A DNA stretch of 64,000 nt from contig NZ_QYYD01000021.1 in the NCBI RefSeq assembly GCF_003591005.1, forward strand, positions 54,738 to 118,737. The letters run 5' to 3'. Under the pieces are notes generated by a model, which saw nothing but the letters and a program-made list of their open reading frames with translations, made no database searches and was not told where the DNA came from. Positions within the stretch are counted from its first letter, which is position 1. Each line of letters begins with the position of its first letter. This document shows, piece after piece, positions 52,608-61,376 of this stretch. The DNA is from Rhodopseudomonas palustris. Its GTDB lineage: Bacteria; Pseudomonadota; Alphaproteobacteria; Rhizobiales; Xanthobacteraceae. The translations under genes were made by a program, and so were the position numbers.

Positions 52608-53000
52608 TTACCGCGACAATTTTTCCAGCTCGGGAAACGGCGCGTAAACCGCGCCGGCGCAGAGCTCGGCCGCGGTGCCGGCGACGCGGTCGAGCCGGCC
52701 GTTGACGTGCACGATCGCCAGTTCCTGCGGCCGGCCGCCCTGGATGAAGCGCACGCAGGAGACGAATCGCACCCGACCGGCGACCTGGCGCTGCACCGGC
52801 TCGGCCATGGCGGCGTCGCGCAGCCCGACCGGATTGTTGAGGTAGCTACGGAGAAACGCCGGGATCTCGCTGCGATAATTCGCCGGAAACGGCTGCACCG
52901 CGTCGCCGCCGTCCGGCGGTCCCGCGTCGTCGCTGGTGACGCAGCCGCAGAGCGCCGCGGCGGCGATCAACGCGAAGGCGAAGCGGGCAAGGACAGGCAC
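52608..53000 (-). CDS. Putative lipoprotein of unknown function
   Basis: A 130-residue protein with a lipoprotein signal: a hydrophobic stretch then the lipobox ALCGC at residues 16-20. The mature part contains FPANYRSEIPAFLRSYLNNPVGLRDAAMAEP, a motif seen in rhizobial small exported proteins, and two later cysteines (VRFVSCVRF; AAELCAGAVYAPF). It stands alone. Function unknown. Confidence 0.8.
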   Translation of the reverse strand: MPVLARFAFALIAAAALCGCVTSDDAGPPDGGDAVQPFPANYRSEIPAFLRSYLNNPVGLRDAAMAEPVQRQVAGRVRFVSCVRFIQGGRPQELAIVHVNGRLDRVAGTAAELCAGAVYAPFPELEKLSR

Positions 53001-53360
53001 GGGCGGCTCGTCGGATCGGACAATGACGCAGCAGCAATAGCTGCTTCGTCCGCTTTATCAAACCCGGCCCGCGGATGGCGGCTGACGCGGACTTGATCCG
53101 GACGGACTGCCCGCGCTGCCGAAGCCGGTTGCAAAGCGTCGGCGGGCTGGCGAAGCTGGGCGCGGCCGTTTGACCCATGCCGGCCTGAAACCACGGCGCG
53201 GGCGCGGACGTATCGACGGCAAGCCAGTTCGCGCCGGGCGCCATGCCGGCGTGGGCTGCAACGGACCGAGATCCAGCCGGTGCCGGGAATGAACGCCGGC
53301 ATGCGGGGTTGTGGTGGTGAGCCATCGCGCGGCGATCGGCTCGATCAGTGGAGGACAAGG
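53001..53360. other. Intergenic region without recognisable gene
   Basis: About 360 GC-rich bases between divergent genes. Frames on both strands lack ribosome sites and any family resemblance. The promoter of the TPR gene should lie in its last ~100 bases, but no clear -35/-10 or operator is visible. Confidence 0.5.
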
Positions 53361-53888
53361 ATGACCGGACGACTGCTTGCTGCTGCCCTGCTCTCGGCTG
53401 CGCTGATCGCGCCGCCGGCCGTGACGCCCGCGCTCGCGGCGCCGGATTCCAATCCATCGCCGCCGCCGTCGTCGGACGGCAATTCGAGCGGCTCGAAGAA
53501 GAAGGACAGGCGCTCGGAGCAGCGCTTCCAGGACGGCTACCGCGCCGCCTATGCCAGCATCTACGACCGCGCCGACTACGCCCGCGCGATCGATCAGCTC
53601 AAGGCGCTCGGCCACGACGACAACGCCTCGGTGGCGACGCTGATCGGCTATTCGTATCGCAAGCTCGGCGACTACAAGCTGGCGCAGGCCTGGTACGAGC
53701 GCGCGCTGACGGCCGATCCGAACCACACCAAGACCTGGCAGTATTACGGCCTGTGGCAGGTCGAGCAGGGCAATCGCGAGCGCGCGCAGGTTCATCTGGC
53801 GCGCATCGCCCAGCTCTGCGGCAACACCAGCTGCGAGGAATACACCTCGCTCGCCGCGGCGATCGGCGGCGCCGGCGCGTCGTACTGA
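53361..53888 (+). CDS. Exported TPR-repeat protein
   Basis: A 175-residue protein with a signal peptide ([25 protein letters not shown]), a proline/serine linker, then about three tetratricopeptide repeats: [40 protein letters not shown] and [20 protein letters not shown]. The final segment has two cysteines ([12 protein letters not shown]). The ATG follows GGAGGACAAGG. It may scaffold protein contacts in the periplasm; no partner is visible nearby. Confidence 0.88.
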   Translation: MTGRLLAAALLSAALIAPPAVTPALAAPDSNPSPPPSSDGNSSGSKKKDRRSEQRFQDGYRAAYASIYDRADYARAIDQLKALGHDDNASVATLIGYSYRKLGDYKLAQAWYERALTADPNHTKTWQYYGLWQVEQGNRERAQVHLARIAQLCGNTSCEEYTSLAAAIGGAGASY

Positions 53889-54102
53889 CAGCGTCCCTGA
53901 CAGCGCCCGCGCGGCACGCGGCTATTTATCGCCACACGCGCGGCGGCCTCACCATCGGCCGCCGCGTCGCCGCTCGCAGTTCCATCGCTTGCCCCGGCGG
54001 CTCGACAAATCGCGCAAACCTCGTATAGACGACGGCGATGAAACCCGCGCGCTCGCGGCGTTTCGAGCCAGAGCCTGCGCCGAGCCCGCCCCGAGTTGCA
54101 CC

Positions 54103-54882
54103 ATGACCCCTGCCCCGCGGCACGACCGCATCGCCTTCGTCGCGAGCACGAGCGTTGAAGCTCAGACCGCGCTGGCGCAGCTGACGTCGCTGTACGGCAA
54201 TATCGATCCGCACGAGGCCGACGTCGTCGTCGCGCTCGGCGGCGACGGCCTGATGCTGCAGACGCTGCATCAGCAGATGCGCAGCGGCAGGCCGATCTAC
54301 GGCATGCACCGCGGCACGGTCGGCTTCCTCATGAACGAATACTCGACCCACGATCTGCATCGCCGCCTCGCCGCGGCGCGCGAGACCGTGATCCATCCGC
54401 TGTTGATGCGCGCCACCGACATCTACGGCGAAGTCCACATCCACCACGCCATCAACGAAGTCTCGCTGTTTCGCCAGAGCCATCAGGCGGCGCGGCTGCG
54501 CATCATCATCGACGAGCGCGAGCGCATGCACGAACTGGTCGCCGACGGCATCCTGGTCGCCACTCCCGCCGGCTCGACCGCCTACAATCTGTCGGCGCAG
54601 GGCCCGATCCTGCCGATCAACGCGCAGTTACTTGCGCTGACCCCGATCTCGGCGTTCCGGCCGCGGCGCTGGCGCGGCGCGCTCCTCCCCGACAACGCCT
54701 TCGTGGTGATCGAAGTGCTCGAAGTCGACAAGCGCCCGGTCGCCGCCGTCGCCGACCACGACGAAGCCCGCGACGTCCGCCGCGTCGAAGTAATCTCCGA
54801 CAAGACCATCGCGATGCGCATGCTGTTCGACCCCGGGCACAGCCTCGAGGAGCGGATTTTGAGCGAACAGTTTGGGACGTGA
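54103..54882 (+). CDS. nadK: NAD kinase
   Basis: A 259-residue ATP-NAD kinase that makes NADP+. The diagnostic GGDG is in [17 protein letters not shown], with [14 protein letters not shown], the adenine-site INEVSLFRQ and the [15 protein letters not shown] loop. ATG at 54103 is used; a longer frame from 53989 has no homology to the family. Length and motifs match alphaproteobacterial NadK. No operon partner is seen. Confidence 0.95.
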   Translation: MTPAPRHDRIAFVASTSVEAQTALAQLTSLYGNIDPHEADVVVALGGDGLMLQTLHQQMRSGRPIYGMHRGTVGFLMNEYSTHDLHRRLAAARETVIHPLLMRATDIYGEVHIHHAINEVSLFRQSHQAARLRIIIDERERMHELVADGILVATPAGSTAYNLSAQGPILPINAQLLALTPISAFRPRRWRGALLPDNAFVVIEVLEVDKRPVAAVADHDEARDVRRVEVISDKTIAMRMLFDPGHSLEERILSEQFGT

Positions 54883-55164
54883 ATGCGTGCGGAAACGGTG
54901 AGGCAAACCGGAGGCAGCCACGACAGCCGGCGACGTGGTGCGTTGCGGCGGTACAGTGGCTACGATCCTTTTTTGTACGCCCTCACGATGGCGTCGGCGC
55001 ACACGCCGACACCGCCGATCATTGGGCGCGTGTCGCACGCGCCACAGCCAATCGGACAATCCTGACATATGTCGCGCGACTGTTACGCAGCTTTAGATTA
55101 GATTTTCAATTGACCCTTGCGCATGGCGCGGGTGCCTTAATTCGCCGCATCGGTCAATCGGCCA
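54883..55164. promoter_or_regulatory. Upstream region of the type IIG gene
   Basis: The segment 55080-55140 is AT-richer (CAGCTTTAGATTAGATTTTC, then AATTGACCCTTGCG and TGCCTTAATT). TTGACC with TTAAT about 27 bases later could be part of a promoter. No gene is visible between nadK and the type IIG gene. Confidence 0.4.
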
Positions 55165-58100
55165 GTGCAGCCGCAGCGCGATGGCCGGCCTCGGGCATGG
55201 CCGACTTCGACACAAGTCCACGACGCAGGCGATGGACGAGCGCGCATTGCGTCGCTAGGTTGCAGCGATGGGAACTCAAGCGTTTCGTCGATCGAGCAGT
55301 TCATCGCGCGTTGGCAAGGCCGTGAAGGCGGGCAGGAACGCGCGAACTACGTCTCGTTTCTCACGGAATTGATCGCACTGCTCGGTTTGCCGAGGCCGGA
55401 CCCGGCCGACGCGACGCACGAGCACAACGACTACGTGTTCGAACGCGCGGTGAAGAAGGCCGCCGAGGACACGACGTCCTACGGCCGCATCGATCTCTAC
55501 AAGAAGAACAGCTTCGTGCTCGAAGCCAAGCAGAGTCGCTGGCAGGGTCAGAAGAAAGAAGTCAGCAACCCGAGCGCAGCGGTCGGCACCGACACCGCCG
55601 GTGCGACCCGCGGCCGTCGCGGCGCCGATCGCGCCTGGGACGTGCTGATGCTCAACGCCAAGCGGCAGGCCGAAGAGTATGCCCGCGCCCTGCCCGCCTC
55701 GCACGGCTGGCCGCCCTTCATCCTGGTCTGCGACGTGGGCCACTGCATCGAGGTCTATGCCGACTTCACCGGCCAGGGCAAGAACTACACGCAGTTTCCC
55801 GATCGCCAAAGCTTCCGCATCTATCTTGAAGACCTGCGTGACGACGTCGTCCGTGAGCGGCTGCGCAAGATCTGGCTGGAGCCGCAGGCGCTCGACCCGG
55901 CGCAGCAATCCGCCCGGGTCACGCGCGACATCGCCAAGCGGCTCGCACAGGTGTCGGTCGCATTGGAGAAGCAGAACTACGCGGCCGACGACGTCGCGAT
56001 GTTCCTGATGCGCTGCCTGTTCACGATGTTCGCCGAGGACGTCGGCCTCTTGCCGGACAAATCGTTCAAGCATCTGCTCGAAGACTGCGAGCGCAATCCC
56101 GAGGCCTTCGTCCACGACGTCGGCCAGCTCTGGGAAGCGATGGACACCGGGCAATGGGCGCACGCGCTCAAGACCAAGGTGAAGAAATTCAACGGCGAGT
56201 TCTTCAAGAGCCGCGCCGCGCTGCCGCTCGGCGGCGCCGAAATCGGCAAGCTGCGTGAAGCCGCCGAATACAACTGGAACGACGTCGATCCCTCGATCTT
56301 CGGCACGCTGCTGGAGCAGGCGCTCGATCCGACCGAACGCAAGAAGCTGGGCGCGCACTACACGCCCCGCGCTTATGTCGAGCGATTGGTGATCGCCACC
56401 ATCATCGAGCCGCTGCGCGAAGACTGGCGCAACGTGCAGGCGACCGCCGAAACGCTGCGCGGCGCCGGCGATCTCGCTGCGGCCGCCGCCGCCGTGCAGG
56501 CGTTTCACGACAAACTGTGCGAGACCCGGGTGCTCGACCCGGCCTGCGGCACCGGCAACTTTCTTTACGTCTCGCTCGAACTGATGAAGCGGCTGGAAGG
56601 CGAAGTGCTCGAAGCCTTGCTCGACCTCGGCGGCCAGGAAGCGCTGCGCGGCTTAGGTTCGCACAGCGTCGATCCGCATCAGTTCCTCGGCCTCGAAATC
56701 AATCCGCGCGCCGCCGCGATCGCCGAGCTGGTGCTGTGGATCGGTTACTTGCAATGGCACTTCCGCACCAAGGGCGCCCCGCCCGACGAGCCGATCCTGC
56801 GCGCCTTCAAGAACATCAAGGTGAAGAACGCCGTGCTCGACTGGGGCGGCGCACCGCTGCCGAAGATTGTGGACGGCAAAGAGACCTACCCGAACCCGCG
56901 CCGGCCGGACTGGCCGGCGGCGGAGTTCATCGTGGGGAATCCGCCGTTCATCGGCGGCAAGGATATCCGCGCGCGCGTGCCCTACGCCGAGGCACTGTGG
57001 GCGGCGCATGCGCATATGAACGAGTCCGCCGACTTCGTGATGTATTGGTGGGACCGGGCGGCTGAACTGCTGACCCGCAAGGGCGCTGTGTTGCGCCGGT
57101 TCGGTTTCGTGACGACCAATTCGATCTCACAGGTGTTTCAACGCCGGGTGATGGAGAAGCACCTCAAGGCGAAGAAACCGATCTCGCTGATCATGGCGAT
57201 CCCGGATCATCCGTGGACCAAGGCGACGCCGGATGCTGCGGCAGTGCGGATTGCGATGACTGTTGGTGTCGCGGGAACTCATGAAGGTGTCCTGCACGAA
57301 GTAACTCAAGAATCGAAACTCGATACAGACTCGCCTGAGATTTCACTGAAGCCGTTTGTGGGCATGATCAACTCGGATATTACCATAGGCTCCGATGTCA
57401 CCTTGACCGCGTCCCTTGAGGCGAACGAAGGAATTTGTTCGCCCGGTGTCAAGCTGCACGGCGCGGGATTCTTAGTAACTCCAGTCGAGGCGGATCATCT
57501 CGGGCTGAGAAAGCGTTCGGGACTTGATGCAGTGATCAAGAGGTACAGGAACGGCCGCGACCTGATGGCGCGCGCGCGCGAATTGATGGCCATTGATCTC
57601 GATGGATATGATATCGACGAAGTCCGCAAACAATTCCCGGAAGTTTATCAACATCTGCTAACGCGAGTTAAACCGGAGCGAGACCGCAACAACGAAGAGT
57701 ATCGCCGCGTAAACTGGTGGCTCTTCGGACGACGGAACACGCTAATGCGCGGATTCACATCTGAATTGCAGCGCTATATAGCAACCGTTGAGACTGCAAA
57801 GCATCGTGTTTTTCAGTTTCTTGACGCCTCGATCTTGCCTGACAACATGCTCGTTGCGATCGGCTCCGACGACGCAGCAGTTCTTGGCATCCTGTCTTCT
57901 CGCATCCACGTCGTCTGGGCGCTTCGTGCCGGCGGCTGGCTCGGTGTCGGCAACGATCCGCGCTACTCGAAGTCCCGCTGCTTCGATCCCTTCCCCTTCC
58001 CCGACGCCAATCCGATTCAGAAGCAGACCATTCGGGTGATCGCCGAGGAGCTCGACGCGCATCGCAAGCGCGTGCTGGCGGAGCATCCGCATCTGACGCT

Positions 58101-58815
58101 GACCGGGCTGTACAACGTGCTGGAGCGGATCAAAGCGGGAGCCGTGCCGCACGCACAGCCGTCATCCCCGGGCTTGTCCCGGGGATCCACGCCTTCGGGG
58201 CGCGCCCGCAAGAAAGGCGTGGATGGCCGGGACGAGCCCGGCCATGACGGAGAGATTGGTGTGCGTAGCCCAGGTGTTGAAGGCAATGTGCTGACGCCGG
58301 ACGAGCAGCGCATCTTCGACGACGGGCTGGTGCTGATCCTCAAAGAACTGCATGACCGGCTCGATGTCGCGGTGGCGGAGGCTTATGGCTGGCCGGCGGA
58401 TTTGTCCGACGACGAGATTCTGGCGCGGCTTGTCGCCTTGAACAAGGAGCGCGCCGCCGAGGAGAAGCGCGGGCTGGTGCGCTGGTTGCGACCGGACTAT
58501 CAGATTCCGCGGTTCGCCAAGGGCGTCGATCAGCAGGCCGCCAAGGAAGAAGGCGCGCAGATCGCAGCTTCGCTCGATCTCGGCGAGACCAAGCAGAAGC
58601 AGTCGTTCCCGGCCGGCGCGGTGGAGCAGACCGCCGCGGTGTTTGCGGCGCTCGCTGCGGCCGCCGGCCCGCTCGATGCCAAGGCACTGGCGGCGCAGTT
58701 CAAGCGGACCAAGACCACCGAGAAGAAGATCGCCGAAGTGCTGGCCTCGCTGGCGCGGCTCGGCTACGTCGCCTCGGCCGACGGCGTGACCTTCGCACTG
58801 CGGCGCGTCGCTTAG
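55165..58815 (+). CDS. Type IIG restriction-modification enzyme (MmeI-like nuclease-methyltransferase)
   Basis: A 1216-residue single-chain enzyme. An N-terminal nuclease domain has a PD-(D/E)xK core, GRIDLYKKNSFVLEAKQSRW at about 107-125 (D then E-A-K). A helical connector follows (IFGTLLEQALDPTERKKLGAHYTPRAYVE is the hallmark of this group). The gamma-class N6-adenine methyltransferase has motif I DPACGTGNF (D458) and motif IV GNPPFIGG (N592-F595). The target-recognition region is about 690-960, and its DNA (57240-57860) is visibly AT-richer than the flanks. An intergenic repeat (58160-58250) is read through in frame near residue 1000. The start is unclear: GTG at 55165 is the only start near; the family-like sequence begins only at SIEQFIARW. 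One protein would both methylate and cleave. Confidence 0.88.
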   Translation: MQPQRDGRPRAWPTSTQVHDAGDGRARIASLGCSDGNSSVSSIEQFIARWQGREGGQERANYVSFLTELIALLGLPRPDPADATHEHNDYVFERAVKKAAEDTTSYGRIDLYKKNSFVLEAKQSRWQGQKKEVSNPSAAVGTDTAGATRGRRGADRAWDVLMLNAKRQAEEYARALPASHGWPPFILVCDVGHCIEVYADFTGQGKNYTQFPDRQSFRIYLEDLRDDVVRERLRKIWLEPQALDPAQQSARVTRDIAKRLAQVSVALEKQNYAADDVAMFLMRCLFTMFAEDVGLLPDKSFKHLLEDCERNPEAFVHDVGQLWEAMDTGQWAHALKTKVKKFNGEFFKSRAALPLGGAEIGKLREAAEYNWNDVDPSIFGTLLEQALDPTERKKLGAHYTPRAYVERLVIATIIEPLREDWRNVQATAETLRGAGDLAAAAAAVQAFHDKLCETRVLDPACGTGNFLYVSLELMKRLEGEVLEALLDLGGQEALRGLGSHSVDPHQFLGLEINPRAAAIAELVLWIGYLQWHFRTKGAPPDEPILRAFKNIKVKNAVLDWGGAPLPKIVDGKETYPNPRRPDWPAAEFIVGNPPFIGGKDIRARVPYAEALWAAHAHMNESADFVMYWWDRAAELLTRKGAVLRRFGFVTTNSISQVFQRRVMEKHLKAKKPISLIMAIPDHPWTKATPDAAAVRIAMTVGVAGTHEGVLHEVTQESKLDTDSPEISLKPFVGMINSDITIGSDVTLTASLEANEGICSPGVKLHGAGFLVTPVEADHLGLRKRSGLDAVIKRYRNGRDLMARARELMAIDLDGYDIDEVRKQFPEVYQHLLTRVKPERDRNNEEYRRVNWWLFGRRNTLMRGFTSELQRYIATVETAKHRVFQFLDASILPDNMLVAIGSDDAAVLGILSSRIHVVWALRAGGWLGVGNDPRYSKSRCFDPFPFPDANPIQKQTIRVIAEELDAHRKRVLAEHPHLTLTGLYNVLERIKAGAVPHAQPSSPGLSRGSTPSGRARKKGVDGRDEPGHDGEIGVRSPGVEGNVLTPDEQRIFDDGLVLILKELHDRLDVAVAEAYGWPADLSDDEILARLVALNKERAAEEKRGLVRWLRPDYQIPRFAKGVDQQAAKEEGAQIAASLDLGETKQKQSFPAGAVEQTAAVFAALAAAAGPLDAKALAAQFKRTKTTEKKIAEVLASLARLGYVASADGVTFALRRVA
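58160..58250. repeat. Family 1 palindromic repeat inserted in frame in the type IIG gene
   Basis: CGTCATCCCCGGGCTTGTCC...GGATCCACGCC on the left and GGCGTGGATGGCCGGGACGAGCCCGGCCATGACGG in pieces on the right form the same palindrome as at 39094-39183. It is translated as SSPGLSRGSTPSGRARKKGV and DGRDEPGHDGEI without stop or frame change, between two conserved parts of the protein. Confidence 0.85.
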
Positions 58816-58884
58816 CGCGGTTCAGCGGGCGATGCGACTTCTGCCGGCAAAGGCGAGAAGGCGGCGGCGCAGGGCCTCGCCTCT

Positions 58885-58931
58885 AGATTCCGGGTTCGGC
58901 CGCAGCTGCGCTGCGTCCGCCCCGGAATGAC
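58885..58931. repeat. Family 2 inverted repeat (GATTCCGGGTTCG...CCCCGGAATGAC)
   Basis: ATTCCGGG and CCCCGGAAT arms flank a GC-rich centre (GGCCGCAGCTGCGCTGCGTC). This is the first of several copies between 58816 and the right end. It lies 70 bases after the type IIG stop. Confidence 0.75.
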
Positions 58932-59069
58932 GGGCTTGGGGCGGGCGGGCGGGCCGTGACGTAGGCAGCGTGGTTGCAGCAGCTCGATGCGGCAGCGCGT
59001 TGTGCGGCGTCGTCGGTCCACCGCGCGCCGCTCCTCCTCTTCGCTGGCCGTGTGGAGAAGCGACGTAGC

Positions 59070-59205
59070 ACCGCCTCTCCACGAGTCTTCCGGGGCGCGA
59101 GCGCAGTTCGTGAACCCGGAATCTCGATGCCCGGACGACGGCCTGTAGTGCTCGACCATGTCGGGATTCCGGGTTCGCTCGCTGCGCGAGCGCCCCGGAA
59201 TGACG
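59070..59205. repeat. Composite of two family 2 repeats, copy A
   Basis: CACCGCCTCTCCACGAGT leads into CTTCCGGGGCGCGAGC...GAACCCGGAATCTC (59087-59125), a linker containing GTGCTCGACCATGTCGGG, and then GATTCCGGGTTCG...GCCCCGGAATGACG (59164-59205). The same order of parts recurs at 61127-61299. The 650-base gap from 58816 to 59467 contains these repeats and no gene. Confidence 0.75.
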
Positions 59206-59467
59206 GTGGTGGGGCTCCGGGTTGTTGGGTTGCGGGCCTGTGGCTTGGCGCCGGGAGCCTGGGGGGTGAGCGGTCTCGGCGAGTTCTCGGCGAGGCCTTG
59301 GCGAAGCGTTGCCAGGCCTTGGTAGCGCTAAGCAGGGCCGGTGCTGTCGTCCTCACTGCGCAAACATCTCCCCACTTCCTTAAACCTGCCGCAACCATCG
59401 ATGGTCTGGGTTTTCAATTTCACTGACTAACTCATACATTTTCGCCATGCGGGGTGGTGGGGGCTCC

Positions 59468-60172
59468 ATGGCGGATCGCTTTATTGCTCGGTGGCAGCAC
59501 CGCGAGGGGGGCCAGGAGCGGGCGAACTACAGCCTGTTTCTCACCGAGCTGTGCGACGTGATCGGGGTCGAGCGGCCGCAGCCGGCCGGCGCGACGCACG
59601 AGCACAACGACTACGTGTTCGAGCGCGTGGTGAAGATGGGCGGCGTGTCGCTGGGGCGGATCGATCTGTACAAGCGGCACAGCTTCGTGCTCGAGGCCAA
59701 GCAGAGCCGCTGGCCGGCGGAGCGGCGGCTGTTCGGGCCGCGAAGTGCCGCCGCAGTGCGTGACGAGGCGCGCCGCGGCCGCGGCGCCGCGCGCGCGTGG
59801 GAGGGGCTGATGCTGAGCGCCAAGCGACAGGCGCAGGACTACGCGCGCGCACTGCCTGCCTCGCACGGCTGGCCGCCGTTTCTGCTGGTGTGCGACGTCG
59901 GCCATTGCATCGAGGTCTATGCCGACGTCTCGGGGCGCGGCGACGACTACGTGCACTATCCGGATCGCCGCAGCTTCCGCATCTATCTCGACGATCTGCG
60001 CCGCGACGCGGTCCGCGATCAGCTGCGCCGGATCTGGAACGATCCGGGATCGCTGGCCCCGGCGCGGGACGCCGCACCCGGCCGCGGCATCGCCGAGCGG
60101 CTGGCGGCCTTGGCGCCGCCGGGGCCGTCGATGCGGCCGACGGCGAGGCCGGCGTTGCCGGACCACCCGTGA
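59468..60172 (+). CDS. Truncated paralog of the type IIG nuclease domain
   Basis: A 234-residue protein closely similar to the first ~210 family-like residues of the type IIG enzyme: FIARWQHREGGQERANY, THEHNDYVFERVVK, GRIDLYKRHSFVLEAKQSRW (PD-(D/E)xK core intact) and ARALPASHGWPPFLLVCDVG. Similarity stops after GIAERLAALA, and the last ~25 residues (PPGPSMRPTARPALPDHP) are unrelated. There is no methyltransferase part. ATG at 59468 is used (MADRFIARW); GGGGG precedes it. It could be a duplication remnant or a functional stand-alone nuclease domain or inhibitor subunit. Confidence 0.85.
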   Translation: MADRFIARWQHREGGQERANYSLFLTELCDVIGVERPQPAGATHEHNDYVFERVVKMGGVSLGRIDLYKRHSFVLEAKQSRWPAERRLFGPRSAAAVRDEARRGRGAARAWEGLMLSAKRQAQDYARALPASHGWPPFLLVCDVGHCIEVYADVSGRGDDYVHYPDRRSFRIYLDDLRRDAVRDQLRRIWNDPGSLAPARDAAPGRGIAERLAALAPPGPSMRPTARPALPDHP

Positions 60173-60183
60173 GCGGCAGCGCG

Positions 60184-60366
60184 CTACTCGTGATAGAACG
60201 GCCCGTGCGGCGCGGTCAGCGAATGGTCCCAATGGCTGGCGTGATGGCTGGTGGTGTGGCACTTGGCGCAGCGGTAGTCGCGCACCTGATAGCCCTGCAC
60301 CAGCGGGCGGTTGCCGATCAGCTCGAGCGGCTCGTTGCAGGTCGGGCAGATCGGGGTCGTGGTCAT
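60184..60366 (-). CDS. Small zinc-ribbon-like protein
   Basis: A 60-residue protein with two C-x-x-C knuckles, ICPTCNEPLEL and YRCAKCHTTSHHASHW, consistent with a zinc ribbon. A histidine-rich tail ends GPFYHE. It is convergent with the truncated nuclease paralog (11 bases apart). Such proteins may bind nucleic acid or partner proteins; function unknown. Confidence 0.8.
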   Translation of the reverse strand: MTTTPICPTCNEPLELIGNRPLVQGYQVRDYRCAKCHTTSHHASHWDHSLTAPHGPFYHE

Positions 60367-60722
60367 GCGCGCCTTCCGAATCGGTAATATTACGAGGTTA
60401 GTCGGCAGCGCCGCCGGCGTCGCTGTAGCGCGATACGTCGCGTAAAATATTCACCCGCAGAATATTCGCCCGGTGGCAGCCGCCCCGCCCGTCCGGCGCA
60501 GCGACGACCAGTTGGAAGCCCGCCGATGTACAAAACTGATCAATCAGTGCGCCGCCTGACGAGCGCATGACACCGCCGGCAGAGATATGCAACTGTGTAG
60601 ATATTCTGATTTCCAGACGTTTCCCCAAGTTTGAACTTGATTTGCGCGGCAGGATAAGCGAGCGATGCGCTCGCCGCTGATGCTCGATCACGACGCGAAC
60701 AGCGCTGCTGCAATGTACAATA
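60367..60722. other. Intergenic region without recognisable gene
   Basis: About 356 bases between divergent small genes, AT-richer in places (GTAAAATATTCACCC, about 60434-60448; GTGTAGATATTCTGATTTCC, about 60595-60614), compatible with promoters. No supported coding frame, palindrome or known RNA was found. Confidence 0.5.
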
Positions 60723-61094
60723 ATGAACAACACACTCTCGATCACTGAGATCCTGCAGATCGCCATGAACGACCGTCAGAGCGAAGCGGTCGGGGAATTT
60801 TCCCGAGTCTTCGAATGTGGTCTTCAGCAAGCCAAGACCGTGATCGACGAATTGCTGGCCCTGCTCGATGCGCATCGCCGGACCGCCCTGCGCGACGCGA
60901 TGGAGGCCGAAAGCCACGGCGACTACGTGGTCTTCACGCGCAATTCGCACCACGATCAATGGCATAGTCACGCATTGTTCGATCGCAATGCCGCGATGCA
61001 AGCGGCCGCGCGACTGATCGACCAATTCGACGAAGCCTTGGTCGTCAAGGTGATCGCAAAGTCGGCCACGATCCGCACCCTGCGCTCGCTCTGA
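60723..61094 (+). CDS. Hypothetical protein
   Basis: A 123-residue protein: NTLSITEILQIAMNDRQSEA and a helical middle (VFECGLQQAKTVIDELLALLD), then VVFTRNSHHDQWHSHALFDR, and a helix-rich end (AAARLIDQFDEALVVKVIAK). No signal, membrane segment or known motif. The ribosome site is weak. It lies between the zinc-ribbon gene and composite repeat copy B. Confidence 0.65.
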   Translation: MNNTLSITEILQIAMNDRQSEAVGEFSRVFECGLQQAKTVIDELLALLDAHRRTALRDAMEAESHGDYVVFTRNSHHDQWHSHALFDRNAAMQAAARLIDQFDEALVVKVIAKSATIRTLRSL

Positions 61095-61126
61095 ATGACA
61101 TATCAGTCCGCAAGGTGATCCGTTTC

Positions 61127-61299
61127 ACCGCCCCTCCGCGAGTCATCCCGGGGCGCGCGCCAACGGGTCCAGCCTTCGGCTGGCCCGATGACAGGCTCCG
61201 CGCGTGAACCCGGAATCTCGGCCGCGGAGTTGAGGCTGGTGGTGCTCGACATGTCGGGATTCGGGGTTCGCTCGCTGGCGCGAGCGCCCCGGAATGACG
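61127..61299. repeat. Composite of two family 2 repeats, copy B
   Basis: CACCGCCCCTCCGCGAGT leads into CATCCCGGGGCGCGCGCC...GAACCCGGAATCTCGG (61142-61220), a linker with GTGCTCGACATGTCGGG, and GATTCGGGGTTCGCTCGC...GCCCCGGAATGACG (61254-61299). The parts and linker match copy A at 59070-59205, so the composite moves or is duplicated as a unit. Confidence 0.75.
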
Positions 61300-61376
61300 T
61301 GATTGGGGTTGGGGGGCGCGTCCCGCGGGGCGCCGTACAGCGGCGCGACGCGCCGCCGCCCCTTGCCTCTGCGTTG

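Noticed and set aside
58160..58250. Repeat in the type IIG gene as a CRISPR-like or attachment element
   Set aside because: It is a single palindrome matching an intergenic repeat elsewhere in the window, with no spacer array or integrase.
60540..61025. A minus-strand frame of 161 codons opposite the hypothetical gene at 60723-61094
   Set aside because: Its composition is that of an antisense shadow; the plus-strand frame has the more natural protein composition.
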